A DNA stretch of 64,000 nucleotides from Thalassococcus halodurans (GCF_900108225.1 NZ_FNUZ01000002.1:436501-500500), one strand, 5' to 3'; positions 16,458 to 24,638 are shown, numbered from the stretch's first letter. Notes: generated by a model not told the origin, from the letters alone. Numbers and translations are program-made.

Positions 16458-16591
16458 AACTTCGGCTGTCTGATGACCGCTTGGCCACAACAAGCGCTGG
16501 AAGTCCGCAGGTAAAAAATGTTACTCGGCCTCGGTGGCGCCGAATGCCTTTGGCGCTAGCTTTGCAGACTGAGTGACAAAGAGCGCGCGAC

Positions 16592-17620
16592 ATGGCCTTG
16601 CCTGACGACAGCAAACAGATCGGACAAACAGACGTGCGCCGCGCCGCACGCCTGAGTGTTGCGCCGATGATGGATTGGACCGACCGGCATTGCCGCTATT
16701 TCCACCGCTTGTTGTCGCAGAAAACGCTGCTTTACACGGAAATGGTGACGGCACCTGCCTTGGTCAAAGGGGGGGCACTTCATCTTTTGGACTACGCACC
16801 AGAAGAACATCCGGTCGCGCTGCAACTGGGTGGGTCCGATCCGCGGGAACTGGCGCAGGCCGCGCGTCTGGGGGCGCAGGCAGGCTATGACGAGATCAAC
16901 CTGAACGTCGGCTGTCCGTCTGATCGCGTACAATCCGGTGCATTCGGTGCGGTTTTGATGAAAGACCCTGGACTGGTCGCCGACTGTATCAAGGCGATGC
17001 AGGACAGCGTGGACGTCGCCGTGACGGTGAAGTGCCGGATCGGCGTCGACGATCAAGAGCCCAGCGAAGTGCTGCCCGATTTTCTGTCGCGCGTTGCCGC
17101 AACCGGTTGTGACCGCTTCACGATCCATGCGCGCAAAGCGTGGCTGCAAGGGCTATCCCCGAAAGAAAACCGCGACATTCCTCCGCTGGATTACGATCTG
17201 GTGACTGAAATGAAGGGACTGTTCCCTGCGCTGCACATTTCCATAAACGGGGGCATCACGGATATCGGTACAGCATGTGATCTTTTGGATCGCGGGTTGG
17301 AAGGGGTGATGATCGGGCGCGCCGCATACCATCAGCCATGGGACATTCTTGCCAAAGTCGACAGTCAGATATTTGGCATGGATACCGACGTTCCCGATCC
17401 GGTTTCAGTGGCCTTAGGAATGAAGCCCTACATCCAGAACCATCTGAAGCAGGGTGGTCGTTTGCATCAGATCACACGCCACATGTTGGGGCTATTTGCA
17501 GGTCGTCCCGGTGCACGCCACTGGCGTCGCAGGCTTTCCGAGGACGGCGTGAAAAACGGTGCCGACGAAAGCCTGATCGATCGCGCATTGGACGATATGC
17601 GCATGGCCGCGGCTGTCTAG
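16592..17620 (+). CDS. dusA: tRNA-dihydrouridine synthase A
   Basis: A 342-residue FMN enzyme that reduces uridines in the D-loop of tRNA using NADPH. The N-terminal LSVAPMMDWTDRHCRYFHR is the DusA signature, the catalytic cysteine lies in NLNVGCPSDRVQSGAFGA, and FTIHARKAWLQGLSPKENR and ISINGGI line the FMN/tRNA site. The 134 bases before it contain no gene. It is transcribed alone. Confidence 0.95.
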   Translation: MALPDDSKQIGQTDVRRAARLSVAPMMDWTDRHCRYFHRLLSQKTLLYTEMVTAPALVKGGALHLLDYAPEEHPVALQLGGSDPRELAQAARLGAQAGYDEINLNVGCPSDRVQSGAFGAVLMKDPGLVADCIKAMQDSVDVAVTVKCRIGVDDQEPSEVLPDFLSRVAATGCDRFTIHARKAWLQGLSPKENRDIPPLDYDLVTEMKGLFPALHISINGGITDIGTACDLLDRGLEGVMIGRAAYHQPWDILAKVDSQIFGMDTDVPDPVSVALGMKPYIQNHLKQGGRLHQITRHMLGLFAGRPGARHWRRRLSEDGVKNGADESLIDRALDDMRMAAAV

Positions 17621-17839
17621 AAATACGCTTTTCCATTTCAGGATTCGCAACTGTGCCACCACCCAAGGGCGCGCAGATCCAGAGAATTCTGGTGTGGCGA
17701 CGTGGTTAATTCTAACTTTAGATGCGCTTAATTGTGTCGAAGGAAAGGCATTGTTTCCAGTTCATATAACAGTGAAAGAATTTGTTTGTAATTCTCCATA
17801 AATTCGTGAGGAAATGCGGCAGGATTATGAGGTTTAGTT

Positions 17840-19003
17840 ATGATTTGGCTTTGGACGCTTTTGCCGTTTTTGTTGATTGGTGGAACCATAGGTCTTCTGA
17901 ACGACGACGATGACGGCGACGACGATAACACTTCGTCAAACCCTGAAACCCCTGAAACACCTGAAGAAACGAACGACCTGGTCCGGTTGACCGATGGCGC
18001 CGATCTGTACGACTCGACTGGTGGCGACGACACGGTGCGCGGCCTTGATGGTGACGACACGCTGATCGGATCGTCCGGTGACGACGAACTGTTGGGTGGC
18101 GAAGGCAACGACATTCTCTTTGGCTTTGGCGGCAACGATCTTTTCCGTGCAGGTCCTGGTAATGACGATGCCAATGGTGGTGACGGCAATGACACCTTGT
18201 TCGGTGAAGGTGGCGACGACACGCTGGTTGGCCTTGCTGGAAATGACGATCTGATCGGCAACATCGGCAATGACTCGCTTTTGGGTGGCGATGGCGCTGA
18301 TCTGATGCTGGGTGGCCTTGGTGAAGATGTCCTCGAAGGCGGTCTTGGTGGCGACTATCTGGATGGCGGTGCCAATGACGACACGCTGATCGGTGGCGCA
18401 GGCAACGACCTGATTTATGGTGTTGGCGGTCGTGATGTGATCAGCGGGGGCGACGGTGACGACACCGCTCTGGGTGGTGACGACAATGACGTCGTGTCCG
18501 GCGGTGCAGGCGATGATGAACTGTTCGGCGGTCTGGGCGATGACTTCCTGACGGGCGGCGAAGGCACAGATACGGTTCTGGGCGACGAGGGCAACGATGT
18601 GATCTCGGGCGCAGAGATTGTTGACGGTGGCTTGGGCGATGACAGCATCACAGCTGTTCTGATCGAAAACGCATCGACGATGACAGGTGGCGAAGGCAGT
18701 GACGAATTCACGCTCGATCTGACCCGTGAAAGCGGTGATGCGCTTCTGACCGGTTCGGTGATCCGCGATTTCACTGTCGCTGGTGACGAAGCAGACGTGT
18801 TGCAGGTTCTGTTAGACGATGGTGATGCGGCGGACGAATTGTCTGTTGTTCCGGTGACTGGCACCACCAACGTACAACTGGTTCTGACCCAAGGTTCCAC
18901 AGCCACAGTTCTGGCGGAAATCACAGATGGCGCCACCAACGGCTTTACGTTGGATAATGTCGTGATTGTTGAAGCGCCGGTCGCGCAGTCCGAAGCTCTC
19001 TGA
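17840..19003 (+). CDS. RTX-repeat calcium-binding protein with N-terminal membrane anchor
   Basis: A 387-residue acidic protein. Residues 2-20 form a hydrophobic segment (IWLWTLLPFLLIGGTIGLL) followed by an Asp-rich linker (DDDDGDDD) and a Thr/Pro/Glu hinge. Residues about 60-255 carry some twenty imperfect RTX nonapeptides of the type GGxGxDxLx (GGEGNDILF, GGDGNDTLF, GGAGNDLIY), expected to fold as a calcium-filled beta roll. The C-terminal part is beta-rich with no enzyme motif. No type I secretion genes are nearby. The DNA of the repeats is a run of degenerate 27-base units from about 18020 to 18640. The function is unknown. Confidence 0.85.
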   Translation: MIWLWTLLPFLLIGGTIGLLNDDDDGDDDNTSSNPETPETPEETNDLVRLTDGADLYDSTGGDDTVRGLDGDDTLIGSSGDDELLGGEGNDILFGFGGNDLFRAGPGNDDANGGDGNDTLFGEGGDDTLVGLAGNDDLIGNIGNDSLLGGDGADLMLGGLGEDVLEGGLGGDYLDGGANDDTLIGGAGNDLIYGVGGRDVISGGDGDDTALGGDDNDVVSGGAGDDELFGGLGDDFLTGGEGTDTVLGDEGNDVISGAEIVDGGLGDDSITAVLIENASTMTGGEGSDEFTLDLTRESGDALLTGSVIRDFTVAGDEADVLQVLLDDGDAADELSVVPVTGTTNVQLVLTQGSTATVLAEITDGATNGFTLDNVVIVEAPVAQSEAL

Positions 19004-19030
19004 TCTTGAAAATCTACTTGTTATCGGAAC

Positions 19031-19056
19031 AGAGCGGGTCAGGCCCGCTCTTTTCT
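19031..19056 (+). terminator. Intrinsic terminator after the RTX gene
   Basis: An 8-bp perfect stem AGAGCGGG (19031-19038) with CCCGCTCT (19044-19051), 5-nt loop, is followed by TTTTCTTTT. The right arm and loop coincide with the last codons of the convergent DUF1289 gene, which stops at 19039. Confidence 0.85.
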
Positions 19057-19278
19057 TTTATGGATACCGCCGCGGCGCTTCATGACCAGACCTTTACGAT
19101 CAGGCAGTTCAGCCATGATGCGGTGGCGATCCACGGGGTTCATGCGTGACCATTCTGTGATCTCGGCAATCGAGCGAAAGCATCCCACGCACAACTTTGC
19201 CTCGGGATGGATCGAGCAGAGTTTCACGCAGGGACTTTCGATTTCGTCGCGTTTCCAGACGGCGTCAGAGTTAGACAT
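19039..19278 (-). CDS. DUF1289 small Cys-rich protein
   Basis: A 79-residue protein of the DUF1289 family, recognised by the spaced cysteines SPCVKLCSIHPEAKLCVGCFRS followed by W and a basic C-terminus (key residues C17, C21, C30 and C33). The four cysteines could bind a metal; the family's role is unknown. It lies 8 bases after ruvX and is probably the last gene of the ccmI-ruvX-DUF1289 operon. Its 3' end is shared with the terminator of the convergent RTX gene. Confidence 0.88.
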   Translation of the reverse strand: MSNSDAVWKRDEIESPCVKLCSIHPEAKLCVGCFRSIAEITEWSRMNPVDRHRIMAELPDRKGLVMKRRGGIHKRKERA

Positions 19279-19286
19279 GTGGTGTG

Positions 19287-19769
19287 CTATTCCTGATGTT
19301 CCCTGCGGATATGCGCCATTCGGTCCAGCGCACCTTGAAGGATATACGACGCAGCCACGTGATCGATGACCTCGGAACGACGCTTTCGGGACGTATCCGC
19401 CTCTAACAGGGCCCGTTCAGCGGCTACTGTCGACAGGCGTTCGTCCCAGAATGTGATGATCCCGTCCCAAAGCCGGTCGAAATTGCGGGCAAATGCGCGT
19501 GTCGATTGGCAGCGTGGCCCTTCCGAGCCATCCATGTTTCGCGGCAGGCCCAGAACAACAACGCCGATGTCGCGGTCTTTCAGGATTTTCAGAACGGCCT
19601 CGGCGTCGAGCGTGAATTTCTTCCGCTTTACCGTTTCCAGCGGCGTGGCCACCGACATCATCCGGTCAGACACCGCGACACCGATGGTTTTTGTACCAAG
19701 ATCCAGACCAGCGATGGCCGTGAACTGGGGCAGGGCGCCAGCAGCTTCGTCTATGGTTTCAAAGATCAC
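19287..19769 (-). CDS. ruvX: RuvX/YqgF, putative pre-16S rRNA nuclease
   Basis: A 160-residue RNase H-fold nuclease. The first acidic motif is AIAGLDLGTKTIGVAVSD, the middle acidic residue is in WDERLST, and the last is DHVAASYIL. In E. coli the homologue trims the 5' end of pre-16S rRNA; it was earlier named a Holliday junction resolvase. The length is standard. Its start overlaps the ccmI stop by 4 bases (ATGA). Confidence 0.92.
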   Translation of the reverse strand: MIFETIDEAAGALPQFTAIAGLDLGTKTIGVAVSDRMMSVATPLETVKRKKFTLDAEAVLKILKDRDIGVVVLGLPRNMDGSEGPRCQSTRAFARNFDRLWDGIITFWDERLSTVAAERALLEADTSRKRRSEVIDHVAASYILQGALDRMAHIRREHQE

Positions 19770-20998
19770 TGGCCGATCCCCGCGCCGGTCGCTGCATCAC
19801 GCAAAGTGCGCAGGGCCGCGTCGTTGTCGCTGAAAACCTCTTGGCCGTCCGCATAGACCTTCATGGCCTCTTCTGCGCGGCCCAATACGGCAAGTGCCCC
19901 GATCAGACGCGCCCATTCTTCCGGCGAACCGCCTTCGGTCGATAGGCGTTCGGCCAATTGAGCAACCATTCCTTCGATCATCTGAGCACGATCTTCGGCT
20001 GACATGTTTGCAGCGGATTCCACATCCTGCTGGGTCGGGCCCCGCAGCGGCGCGTTTGCCAAAGCAGGCGGAGAGTAATCCGTGACGCCCGCTCGCACCG
20101 CGATTTCAGGGATCGCTTCTAGGATGGGGGTGACCCAAGGATCCGTGGCTTCGGAGTTGCGCAGCAGGCGGTCCCAGATGCGCAGCGCCACGTCAGGACG
20201 CCCGGTCTGCGCCATCAGCAAACCACGGTAATAAGCGACGACATCGTTGTTTTCATCCCGAACAAAGGCCGCCTGCAGAACGCGCTCTGCCTCGGGCGAA
20301 ACGTACCCACCGGCAGCCAGGACCATCATGTCGGCAAGGTCTGCGTAATCTTCGGCGGTTGCGCCGTCAGCCTTCAAGGAGATGACGCGTTCTTGGGCTG
20401 CATACGCCGCCGTGAAATTACCCAAGGCCGCTTCGGAACGGGCCAGAAGCATGAAACCTTGCAGATCGTTGGGGCGTTCGGCCACCGCGCCGCGTAATTT
20501 CTGAACAAGATCAGAGTATTCAGATGTTGCCTCAAGCGAGGTTGATGGCGGAATTTGTGCTTCGGCATCGGCCTGCGATGGGCGGTTCAACCGCGCCTGC
20601 TCTGCTGCATCGATGCGCGTCTTAAGCGACAAATCCCCGTAGCCGGGTGCGCCGAGTTCGGAATAAAGCGCAAACGCGCCGCCCAACAAAACCACTGCCG
20701 AGACACCGGCCGCTACGCGACCAACGCCGCGCGGGCCGCCTTCGGATCGGCTGCTGTCAGCCATCTTGGCGTCGATCGCAAGGATCCGCCGGGAGACTTC
20801 GGTTCTCAGGCGCTCCGCTTCGTCCGCGGCGATAACGCCACGTGCCGCATCCTGTTCGATTTCGCGAAGCTGGTCTTTGTAGACATTCAGATCATATTTC
20901 TCAGGAGCGACCTCGGTCTCTCGATTACGCAGCAACGCGGATGCGAGAATTGCCGCGACTGCAAGTGCGAGAATGCCGGTGGTCAGCCAGAAAACCAT
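19766..20998 (-). CDS. ccmI: Cytochrome c biogenesis protein CcmI
   Basis: A 410-residue membrane protein. Residues 1-22 form one membrane segment (FWLTTGILALAVAAILASAL) and residues about 98-118 a second (VAAGVSAVVLLGGAFALYSE). The intervening cytoplasmic part (YDLNVYKDQLREIEQDAARG) is the CcmI leucine-zipper-like region. The long C-terminal periplasmic part has TPR-like helices that hold apocytochrome c for heme attachment. It leads the ccmI-ruvX-DUF1289 operon. The di-heme cytochrome at 14.1 kb would be one client. Confidence 0.92.
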   Translation of the reverse strand: MVFWLTTGILALAVAAILASALLRNRETEVAPEKYDLNVYKDQLREIEQDAARGVIAADEAERLRTEVSRRILAIDAKMADSSRSEGGPRGVGRVAAGVSAVVLLGGAFALYSELGAPGYGDLSLKTRIDAAEQARLNRPSQADAEAQIPPSTSLEATSEYSDLVQKLRGAVAERPNDLQGFMLLARSEAALGNFTAAYAAQERVISLKADGATAEDYADLADMMVLAAGGYVSPEAERVLQAAFVRDENNDVVAYYRGLLMAQTGRPDVALRIWDRLLRNSEATDPWVTPILEAIPEIAVRAGVTDYSPPALANAPLRGPTQQDVESAANMSAEDRAQMIEGMVAQLAERLSTEGGSPEEWARLIGALAVLGRAEEAMKVYADGQEVFSDNDAALRTLRDAATGAGIGQ

Positions 20999-21167
20999 GC
21001 CCGATGCCTTTCGTTTTTAGGTCACCAACACCTAGCCCGACAGGGATTGAGACAAAAGGGCAAATCTGCGTGAGGGGCGGCGTGTCGCAAGTGGTGTCTG
21101 TAATGACACCCGTGACTATGCCAAGGGCAGGCTGATTTGGACTATTAGAAGAAAAATTAGGGTTGAA

Positions 21168-21487
21168 TTGCGTACGAAACGCTGTTCCGTCTTCGCAGTT
21201 GCCCGAGAAGCTGCACGCTATGACATTGGCTGGGGACGTGCTCGGAAGAAAGTTACTCCGCAAAAGAAGTAAGATGTCATCATCGTGGGCGCTGGCGGCC
21301 ACGGTCAGGTGACGGCGTATTAACTGGGCAAGAAGTTTGGCATCACGGGCCTTTCCGGGCTCTGGCTAGGGGCATGACGGAACTGATCGCTATAAGTCAT
21401 TCACCGCTAACAGATGCATTCTCGCTCGACCGTTTCAAAGAGGGCCGGCTTATCGATGAAAGTGTTGCCTCAGGGGGAGCGCGTTGA
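21168..21487 (+). pseudogene. soxB: Relic of sarcosine oxidase beta subunit (soxB), internally deleted
   Basis: The gap between ccmI and the next gene holds the two ends of soxB with the middle gone. From 21171 in one frame the translation runs RTKRCSVFAVAREA, then, after an in-frame stop, DVIIVGAGGHGQVTAY, a second stop and LGKKFGIT, matching the SoxB N-terminus and its FAD motif. From 21383 in a different frame comes LIAISHSPLTDAFSLDRF, then KEGRLIDESVASG and a stop at 21485-21487, matching the SoxB C-terminus. About 300 of roughly 1250 bases remain. It cannot make a protein. The match is from family knowledge, not a search. Confidence 0.75.
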
Positions 21488-21554
21488 TTTTCGGGAACCA
21501 AACCAAGGCTGACGGTGTTGTCTGTGTAAGAAACATTTACACAGGAGACACACC

Positions 21555-21776
21555 ATGTCTGCACACGAAACAAATTCCAGTAATTCGAATTCCGGCCTTG
21601 CATTCATCGTTGGCGCGCTTGTCGTTGCCGTCGCCGTTCTTGGCTGGGCGTTCTTCTCGGGCGCCGAAACAGGCAGCTCGTCTGACGACGTCACAATCAG
21701 CATTGAAGGCGCGGGCGAAGCAGCCCAAGAAGCCGGCCAAGCTGTTGAAGGTGCAGTCGAAGACGCAACCAACTAA
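21555..21776 (+). CDS. Small single-pass membrane protein, unknown
   Basis: A 73-residue protein with a polar Asn/Ser-rich N-terminus, one membrane segment (residues 15-34, LAFIVGALVVAVAVLGWAFF) and an acidic Ala/Glu/Gly tail (EAAQEAGQAVEGAVEDATN). ACAGGAGAC lies 8 bases before the ATG and an intrinsic terminator follows, so it looks like a working single gene. It is lodged between relics of soxB and soxD. I do not recognise a family; such short membrane proteins with amphipathic tails are frequent in Rhodobacterales and have no known function. Confidence 0.7.
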   Translation: MSAHETNSSNSNSGLAFIVGALVVAVAVLGWAFFSGAETGSSSDDVTISIEGAGEAAQEAGQAVEGAVEDATN

Positions 21777-21825
21777 TATAGTTTCTCGCCTTGCCCGTTC
21801 GGGCGTGGCGCAACCGACATTACAG

Positions 21826-21871
21826 AACCGCTCTCTGGGCCTTTTGTAGGAATTTCCAGAGGGCGGTTTTT
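21826..21871 (+). terminator. Intrinsic terminator after the 73-residue gene
   Basis: A 12-bp stem (21827-21838 with 21856-21867, one G-U pair) with a 17-nt loop is followed by a run of five T. It ends the small membrane-protein transcript. Confidence 0.75.
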
Positions 21872-21916
21872 CTTTGGGCACAATGCCTGAACACAACGAC
21901 GGATCCGAAGTACGCC

Positions 21917-22182
21917 ATGCTGACGTTTGAATGCCAGTATTGTGGCGTGAAAGCTGACGAAACCGAGCTGACCCCTGTGGTGAGGCTCATCTGAAACGGT
22001 TTGGGCCCGTGTCGTAGGACGAAGACGTTAAAGCCTGTCTGTTCATGCGTGAGAACACCAAAGGCATGCACTCTGAACGTTGGCGCCATACTGTGACGAT
22101 GGAAGTTAACGGCAGCTATCCGGCCCTTACGACCGAACCGCCTGCCGATATTCTGGCTGAGATCAAGAAAAGAGCGGCCTGA
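21917..22182 (+). pseudogene. soxD: Relic of sarcosine oxidase delta subunit (soxD)
   Basis: The ATG at 21917 opens MLTFECQYCGVKADETELTP, a clear SoxD N-terminus with two of the zinc cysteines. One inserted base then shifts the frame. The shifted frame continues GEAHLKRFGPVS, a stop codon (TAG), then DEDVKACLFMRENTKGMH, SERWRH, and, after loss of the segment that carries the second cysteine pair, TVTMEVNGSYPALTTEPPA and DILAEIKKRAA with a stop at 22180-22182. One frameshift, one nonsense codon and one internal deletion make it non-functional. It follows the soxB relic in the order normal for soxBDAG operons. Confidence 0.8.
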
Positions 22183-22203
22183 TCATGCGTCGCACTTTTC
22201 GAA

Positions 22204-22330
22204 TTGAACTGGTCGATGGCACGCTTGCAGGTGATCCCGCAGGATCTGGGGCTGAACCGGGCGACCTCGAGGAGGAAAGAGGACTTTATCGGGAAACAGG
22301 GCCAAATCCGGCGGCGGGGTCGGTGCATTC
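22204..22330 (+). pseudogene. soxA: Probable relic of sarcosine oxidase alpha subunit (soxA) C-terminal part
   Basis: In the frame of 22204 the translation includes VIPQDLGLNRATSRRKEDFI and then GKQG. This resembles the near-C-terminal DLGLGRMxSxKKDFIGK segment of the GcvT-like domain of SoxA. Only about 40 residues can be matched, the rest of the 1000-residue subunit is absent, and the 5' end is unclear. The order B, D, A of the three relics supports the reading. The remaining bases to 22430 hold nothing else I can name. Confidence 0.5.
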
Positions 22331-22430
22331 TGAAAACGGAAAAATCCGCTAATTTTTATCAGGATTGCCGGAACTCGCGCCATTTGGCTGCGTTCTTTTA
22401 CTGAAAGGGCCGGTTCTCACAAAACTGGCC

Positions 22431-22459
22431 TTGACGTATGGGTGATCACGGATCACCTA
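22431..22459 (+). promoter_or_regulatory. Likely sodB promoter with 17-bp palindromic operator
   Basis: A perfect palindrome GGTGATC-ACG-GATCACC lies at 22441-22457, 37 bases before the sodB ATG. A TTGACG hexamer at 22431-22436 is placed as a -35 element, so the palindrome would fill the space between -35 and -10, the classic place for a repressor. The regulator is unknown; an iron or redox regulator is an inference from the gene controlled. Confidence 0.55.
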
Positions 22460-22494
22460 ACGAACCAGCTAATTTTATCCAAGAGGGGTCTAAC

Positions 22495-23103
22495 ATGGCT
22501 TTTGAACTTCCTGATCTTCCGTACGCACACGACGCACTTGCCGCAAAAGGCATGTCTGCTGAAACTCTCGAGTTTCACCACGACATCCACCACAAAGCCT
22601 ACGTCGACAACGGCAACAAGCTGATCGCCGGCACCGAGTGGGACGGCAAGTCCATGGAAGAGATCATCAAGGGTACTTACGACGCCAACGCAGTCGCCCA
22701 GAACGGTATCTTCAACAACATCTCTCAGCTTTGGAACCACAACCAGTTCTGGGAAATGATGACACCGAACGACAGCGCGATGCCTACCGAGCTGGAAGCC
22801 GCGATTGTTGAGAGCTTTGGCTCGGTCGACAAATTCAAAGAAGATTTCGCAGCAGCAGGCGCAGGCCAGTTCGGTTCGGGCTGGGCATGGCTGGTCAAAG
22901 ACACCGACGGTGGCCTGAAAGTGACCAAAACAGAGAACGGCGTGAACCCGCTGTGCTTCGGTCAGACAGCGCTGCTGGGCTGTGACGTTTGGGAACACTC
23001 CTACTACATCGACTTCCGCAACAAGCGCCCCGCGTACCTGTCCAACTTCCTGGATACACTGGTAAACTGGGAAAACGTGGCAGAGCGTCTGTCCAAAGCC
23101 TAA
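22495..23103 (+). CDS. sodB: Iron superoxide dismutase
   Basis: A 202-residue cytoplasmic enzyme that converts superoxide to peroxide and oxygen. Metal ligands are visible as the His in LEFHHDIHHKAYVDN, the His in ISQLWNHNQFWEMM, and Asp and His in LLGCDVWEHSYYIDF. GAGQFGSGWAWLV, with Gln in the position favouring iron, supports FeSOD. The ATG at 22495 has AAGAGGGG before it; the frame is open to 22438 but that part covers the operator. A strong terminator follows. Confidence 0.96.
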   Translation: MAFELPDLPYAHDALAAKGMSAETLEFHHDIHHKAYVDNGNKLIAGTEWDGKSMEEIIKGTYDANAVAQNGIFNNISQLWNHNQFWEMMTPNDSAMPTELEAAIVESFGSVDKFKEDFAAAGAGQFGSGWAWLVKDTDGGLKVTKTENGVNPLCFGQTALLGCDVWEHSYYIDFRNKRPAYLSNFLDTLVNWENVAERLSKA

Positions 23104-23140
23104 TTAGGCTTGGCGCAAACGCGCCGTTGCAAACGAAAAA

Positions 23141-23168
23141 AAGCCCCGTCAGACTGGCGGGGCTTTTA
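23141..23168 (+). terminator. Intrinsic terminator after sodB
   Basis: A 10-bp stem (23141-23150 with 23156-23165, one G-U pair) with loop AGACT is followed by TTTTATT. Confidence 0.9.
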
Positions 23169-23238
23169 TTGTGTCGGGCCTCATGATTAGCTGAACTGAA
23201 CGCGCGGTATGCGCATTTTCCAAAAAGTCGGTGCTTCA

Positions 23239-24141
23239 ATGAAATCGGGAATTCTGGCGGTTGTCGCGGCCTGTGTGATCTGGGGCCTGTCCTCGATCTA
23301 TTACAAGCAGCTGTCGCATGTTCCGTCTGACGAAGTTCTGGCGCATCGCACCATCTGGTCGCTTGTGTTCTTTGCCGTCGTGCTGTCCGTGCAGGGGCGC
23401 ATCGGCACCGTGCGCGCGGCCTTTCTGCCGGACAACAGGTGGAAGGTCGTCATCGCTGCGCTGATGATCTCTGTTAACTGGTTCTTGTTTATCTGGTCGA
23501 TTTCGGTGGGCCGCGCGACCGAGGCCAGTTTGGGCTACTACATTTTCCCTCTGGTGGCGGTGGTGTTGGGTGTCATCGTTTTCAAGGAACGCATGGCCCG
23601 AATGCAGATCGCGGCGGTGATGATCGCCGCGCTGGCGGTTTTGATCTTGTCCAGCCAATTGGGCCATCTACCGTGGATTTCCCTGACATTGGCGCTGACC
23701 TTCGGGCTTTACGGCGTGACGAAGAAAAGGCTCGAGCTTGGTCCCGTGGTTTCTGTCACGGCCGAGGTCGTAATGCTCGTGCCTTTCGCAATCGTCTGGT
23801 TGCTTTATTTGGTCAGCACAAGTTCGTCGCACTTCACGCAAAGTGCGGGCACGACGATTTTGCTGGTGTTGTCTGGACCGCTGACAGCGACGCCCCTGAT
23901 CCTGTTTTCCTATGCATCCAAACGCGTCGCGCTTGGGACCATGGGGATTATTCAGTACCTGAACCCGACACTGCAGTTCCTCGTGGCCACGCTATTGTTC
24001 CGCGAACCCTTTGGGTCCGGGCAATTCATGGCCTTTGTACTGATCTGGATCGCCTTGGCGGTCTTTACATTGTCCGGGCTGCGTCAGGAAAACGCACGAC
24101 GCAAAGCGTCGGCGGCTGCATCAGCACCATCACAAATCTGA
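23239..24141 (+). CDS. rarD: EamA/RarD-family drug/metabolite exporter
   Basis: A 300-residue inner-membrane transporter of the DMT superfamily with ten predicted membrane segments in two EamA halves. The start ILAVVAACVIWGLSSIYYK and LAHRTIWSLVFF are typical of RarD; MGIIQYLNPTLQFLVA is the matching segment in the second half. The substrate is unknown. The ATG at 23239 aligns with the usual RarD start; an ATG at 23209 would add ten residues, and neither has a strong ribosome site. The 3' end overlaps the convergent LOG gene by 58 bases. Confidence 0.85.
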   Translation: MKSGILAVVAACVIWGLSSIYYKQLSHVPSDEVLAHRTIWSLVFFAVVLSVQGRIGTVRAAFLPDNRWKVVIAALMISVNWFLFIWSISVGRATEASLGYYIFPLVAVVLGVIVFKERMARMQIAAVMIAALAVLILSSQLGHLPWISLTLALTFGLYGVTKKRLELGPVVSVTAEVVMLVPFAIVWLLYLVSTSSSHFTQSAGTTILLVLSGPLTATPLILFSYASKRVALGTMGIIQYLNPTLQFLVATLLFREPFGSGQFMAFVLIWIALAVFTLSGLRQENARRKASAAASAPSQI

Positions 24142-24638
24142 ATGAAGTCCCGCAGGCTCGCGTCTGCGAATTCATTGTCGATGATGTGGTCAATCAGCCC
24201 AACCAGCGGACCCCAATAATTATCGACGTTCATCAGGATGATGGGTTTATCGTGCAGGCCAAGCTGACGCCATGTCAGCACCTCGAAGAACTCATCCATC
24301 GAACCGGCACCGCCGGGCATAACGACAATCGCGTCAGCGTTCATTACCATGACCTTTTTACGCTCGTGCATGGTTTCGGTGATAATGAAACGGGTCAGGT
24401 CTGTCTTGCCCACTTCCCAACGCATCAGGTGGGTCGGAATAACGCCAAAAGTATCAGCACCAGCTTCCTGAGCCGCCCGCGCAACAATGCCCATCAGGCC
24501 GACATCGCCCGCGCCATAAACCAACCGCCAGTTTTCTTCGGCGATGACACGGCCAAGACGATCCGCTTGTTCGGCGAACGCGGAATTTTTGCCCGAACGT
24601 GAGCCGCAATACACACATACAGATTTTGTTGTTGTCAT
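24084..24638 (-). CDS. LOG-family (TIGR00730) Rossmann-fold hydrolase
   Basis: A 184-residue protein of the lysine-decarboxylase-like/LOG family. The motif PGGAGSMDEFFEVLTW is the PGGxGTxxE active site, with Ser in place of the usual Thr, and LVYGAGDVGLMG is the nucleotide-binding turn. Members hydrolyse nucleoside 5'-monophosphates such as cytokinin ribotides to free base and ribose phosphate. In a marine bacterium the natural substrate may be AMP or a related nucleotide. It converges with and overlaps the RarD gene. Confidence 0.9.
   Translation of the reverse strand: MTTTKSVCVYCGSRSGKNSAFAEQADRLGRVIAEENWRLVYGAGDVGLMGIVARAAQEAGADTFGVIPTHLMRWEVGKTDLTRFIITETMHERKKVMVMNADAIVVMPGGAGSMDEFFEVLTWRQLGLHDKPIILMNVDNYWGPLVGLIDHIIDNEFADASLRDFIQICDGADAAADALRRAFS

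Noticed and set aside
18000-18660. Possible CRISPR or satellite repeat because of the strong 27-base periodicity
   Set aside because: The period comes from RTX nonapeptide codons; units are degenerate, without constant repeats and variable spacers.
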